From NCBI RefSeq assembly GCF_007279655.1, contig NZ_QKWN01000012.1, positions 62,001-126,000 of the forward strand: a stretch of DNA of 64,000 bases, read 5' to 3'. Made by a program: the position numbers and the translations under genes. Of the stretch, positions 62,434 to 64,000 are shown piece after piece. Source of the stretch: Robertkochia solimangrovi. Lineage in GTDB: Bacteria; Bacteroidota; Bacteroidia; Flavobacteriales; Flavobacteriaceae. Below the pieces are notes generated by a model. It had not been told where the DNA came from and did not search any database. It was given only the letters and a program-made list of their open reading frames with translations. Position 1 is the first letter of the stretch. The number at the start of each line of letters is the position of its first letter.

Positions 62434-62724
62434 TTAAATTCCATATCTTACATCCGCAATCTCTGGCGTAGTATCAAACACCTTCTTCGCAAAGGGACAT
62501 AAGGGGAGTATCTTCTGGTCGTTTTCTCTTGCATATTCAACCCCTTTCATCACGAGGTCGTTCCCATATCCATTTCCTGAGAATTTTTCATCGATCTCAG
62601 TATGGTCAATAATAAATTTAGAGCTGCCGGCCCTTGTATAGGTCATTTCTCCGGCGTGTTCATCATCGACATAGATGACGAATTTTCCTTTTCTTCCGTT
62701 GTCTTCCTGTTCAATTCTTGTCAT
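62434..62724 (-). CDS. Small GNAT-fold protein, YjdJ/NATD1-like
   Basis: A 96-residue single-domain N-acetyltransferase-like protein. It shows GEMTYTRAGSSKFIIDHTE, the acetyl-CoA loop region KFSGNGYGNDLVMKGVEYAREN and the LPLCPFAKKVFD end, as in E. coli YjdJ and the eukaryotic NATD1 protein. Substrates are unknown. It follows a YjdI-like gene after 18 bases, the same pairing as in E. coli. Confidence 0.88.
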   Translation of the reverse strand: MTRIEQEDNGRKGKFVIYVDDEHAGEMTYTRAGSSKFIIDHTEIDEKFSGNGYGNDLVMKGVEYARENDQKILPLCPFAKKVFDTTPEIADVRYGI

Positions 62725-62742
62725 ATTAGTGAGGGGATGTAA

Positions 62743-62967
62743 TTATGATTCTTTTTCAATTTTGGATTTAATGCTCAATGCCCCAGACGGACATTTTGAA
62801 ACTTGATCGATCAGGGCTTCAGAGCTCGCATTTTCTATCTTGATCCATGGCCGATCCTTCGGATTGTAAACTTCGGGAAGCGTCTTTACGCAGATCCCGG
62901 AATGTTGACATAGTTCGGGTTTCCAGAGAATGGTGATCTCACCATTGCTGTATTCCAGTGTTTTCAT
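62743..62967 (-). CDS. YjdI-like iron-sulfur (4Fe-4S mono-cluster) protein
   Basis: A 74-residue protein with Cys in ELCQHSGICVKTLPEVYN and in SKCPSGALSIK, the pattern of the YjdI/Fer4_19 family thought to bind one iron-sulfur cluster. The order YjdI then YjdJ-like is conserved from E. coli. It overlaps the TMEM175-like gene by four bases, so the genes are translationally coupled. Confidence 0.88.
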   Translation of the reverse strand: MKTLEYSNGEITILWKPELCQHSGICVKTLPEVYNPKDRPWIKIENASSEALIDQVSKCPSGALSIKSKIEKES

Positions 62968-63545
62968 AGTTCTTCTGATATTATCTTTTCGATTCTTTTG
63001 TCCGGGACGATCCAGATGATCGCAACCACTATATAAAGCATTAGGCTTATGATTGGTATCCAGAAAGATATGATCACGCCCAGTGCATAGAAAAGGATAC
63101 TTATCAATCCTTTAAGATCTTTGCCAAAGGCCTTTTTCAACTTGGAATTGCTGCCTTCATATTTCATTACCTTCCATACCAGGATTCTGTAGGCGATTGC
63201 TGCCATCATCAGAACGATGCCGTAAAGAGCAACCGGATTTTTTTCAAAATGGTTTTCGCCCATCCAACCGGTTACAAAGGGAAACAGCGATAGCCAAAAC
63301 AATAAATGAAGATTTGCCCATAATACATTTCCATTCACTTTACTTACTGCCTGCATCAGATGATGATGGTTGTTCCAGTAAATACCGATATACACAAAAC
63401 TGCCAAGATACGTCAGGAAAACTGGCAAGACCGGAAGTAAAGTTTCAAATTCGGGTCCTTCCGGAACTTTCATTTCCAATACCATGATAGTAATTATGAT
63501 GGCTAATACACCATCGCTGAACGCTTCAAGTCTTCCTGTTTTCAT
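62964..63545 (-). CDS. TMEM175-family (DUF1211) potassium channel-like protein
   Basis: A 193-residue membrane protein with six hydrophobic spans. The first carries RLEAFSDGVLAIIITIMVLE, the RxxxFSD motif typical for bacterial TMEM175 channels. Known members form tetrameric potassium channels without the usual selectivity filter. Function here is inferred from that motif. The gene lies between a DUF302 gene and the YjdI-like gene in one run. Confidence 0.9.
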   Translation of the reverse strand: MKTGRLEAFSDGVLAIIITIMVLEMKVPEGPEFETLLPVLPVFLTYLGSFVYIGIYWNNHHHLMQAVSKVNGNVLWANLHLLFWLSLFPFVTGWMGENHFEKNPVALYGIVLMMAAIAYRILVWKVMKYEGSNSKLKKAFGKDLKGLISILFYALGVIISFWIPIISLMLYIVVAIIWIVPDKRIEKIISEEL

Positions 63546-63561
63546 CGTAAGCGGCAGGGGG

Positions 63562-63951
63562 TTATAAGTTTGCGATTACTTTTTTTAGCTTATTCTGTAC
63601 ATCGGTTGCAATTTCACCGAGATCTGGATTTTCAACAGTACTCATTGAAGCGATCGGATCGACTGCGACAACCTCAATCGAGCCATCCTCATTCTCTTCT
63701 ACGATCACATTACAGGGCAGAAACACACCAATTTTATCTTCACTGCAAAGAGCTTTATGCGCAAAATGAGGATTACATGCTCCCAGAATCGTATATTTTT
63801 TAAAATCCACATCAATTTTCTTTTTGAGTGTTTCTTTAACATCGATTGTGGTCAGCACACCGAAGCCTTCCTCCTTCAAGGCTGCTGTGACTTTTATAAT
63901 GGCATCTTCAAAGGTTGTGCCTTTTAAATTCGTGTTAAAATAATAGCTCAT
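63562..63951 (-). CDS. DUF302 family protein
   Basis: A 129-residue protein matching DUF302: FEDAIIKVTAALKEEGFGVL and the middle segment YTILGACNPHFAHKAL, followed by GVFLPCNVIVEE. The family is widespread and linked with stress or metal-related operons, but the function is not known. It is the first gene of a run with the TMEM175-like, YjdI-like and YjdJ-like genes (16 bases before the next). Confidence 0.92.
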   Translation of the reverse strand: MSYYFNTNLKGTTFEDAIIKVTAALKEEGFGVLTTIDVKETLKKKIDVDFKKYTILGACNPHFAHKALCSEDKIGVFLPCNVIVEENEDGSIEVVAVDPIASMSTVENPDLGEIATDVQNKLKKVIANL

Positions 63952-64000
63952 GATTTCTCAAATTTAATAATAGAGGTATGTATTTTAAGAATAGGAAAGA

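Overview
The window comes from a member of the Bacteroidota, most likely a marine-type Flavobacteriaceae. The evidence is the content: a SusC/SusD pair, bacillithiol synthesis (BshC), DUF4270, fasciclin lipoproteins with Asp-rich tails after the lipobox, SSS-type sugar transport, and many genes preceded by the Bacteroidota promoter element TAnnTTTG instead of a strong Shine-Dalgarno. No tRNA, rRNA, CRISPR array, prophage or insertion sequence was recognised. Family names rest on motif recognition by eye; no database search was possible.

Layout. 1-13.4 kb: loosely packed accessory genes (bshC, a VOC protein, GrpB, an erythromycin-esterase-like protein, an esterase, a membrane-tethered AraC regulator, small lipoproteins, a pseudogene with two in-frame stops, a RibD-like reductase, a GFA protein, a seven-repeat propeller lipoprotein, and a membrane XRE regulator next to a CPBP protease). 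13.4-25 kb: a flavin oxidase-like gene, a PLP decarboxylase, an outer-membrane protein, then a housekeeping run guaA, LysM protein, osmC-like, DUF3820, pyrG, yidC. 25-33.4 kb: two fasciclin lipoproteins, mnmA, a nitronate monooxygenase-like enzyme, small proteins, and a NYN/LOTUS protein, ribosomal protein S21 and a cold-shock protein. 33.9-37 kb: two peptidases (M1 and M24) as a translationally coupled pair.

37-55.8 kb is the most interesting region: an apparently self-contained locus for a galactose/N-acetylgalactosamine-containing glycan. On the plus strand lie SusC, SusD, a DUF5077-DUF3472 lipoprotein, a secreted GH2 beta-galactosidase and a GH109 alpha-N-acetylgalactosaminidase. Divergent from them on the minus strand are a sodium:solute symporter, AgaS, two PfkB sugar kinases, a class II tagatose-bisphosphate-type aldolase, a TIM-barrel amidohydrolase and a DeoR-family regulator. 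Together these can be read as: bind and import the glycan, remove galactose and GalNAc, import GalNAc, phosphorylate, deacetylate, deaminate/isomerise to tagatose-6-phosphate, phosphorylate again and cleave to trioses. The promoters of susC and the GH109 gene share the same spacing of promoter boxes and a 17-bp GAAA...TTTC element placed at the same distance from the -7 box, a good candidate operator for the DeoR protein. No classical NagA/AgaA deacetylase is present; the amidohydrolase is the candidate replacement.

55.8-64 kb: an outer-membrane protein plus DUF4270 pair, divergent Kelch/DUF4907/LytTR genes, a previously untracked 51-residue small protein, an MtfA-like peptidase, a structured intergenic island (24-bp tandem repeats followed by three tetraloop hairpins), and a small operon of DUF302, TMEM175-like channel, YjdI and YjdJ-like genes.
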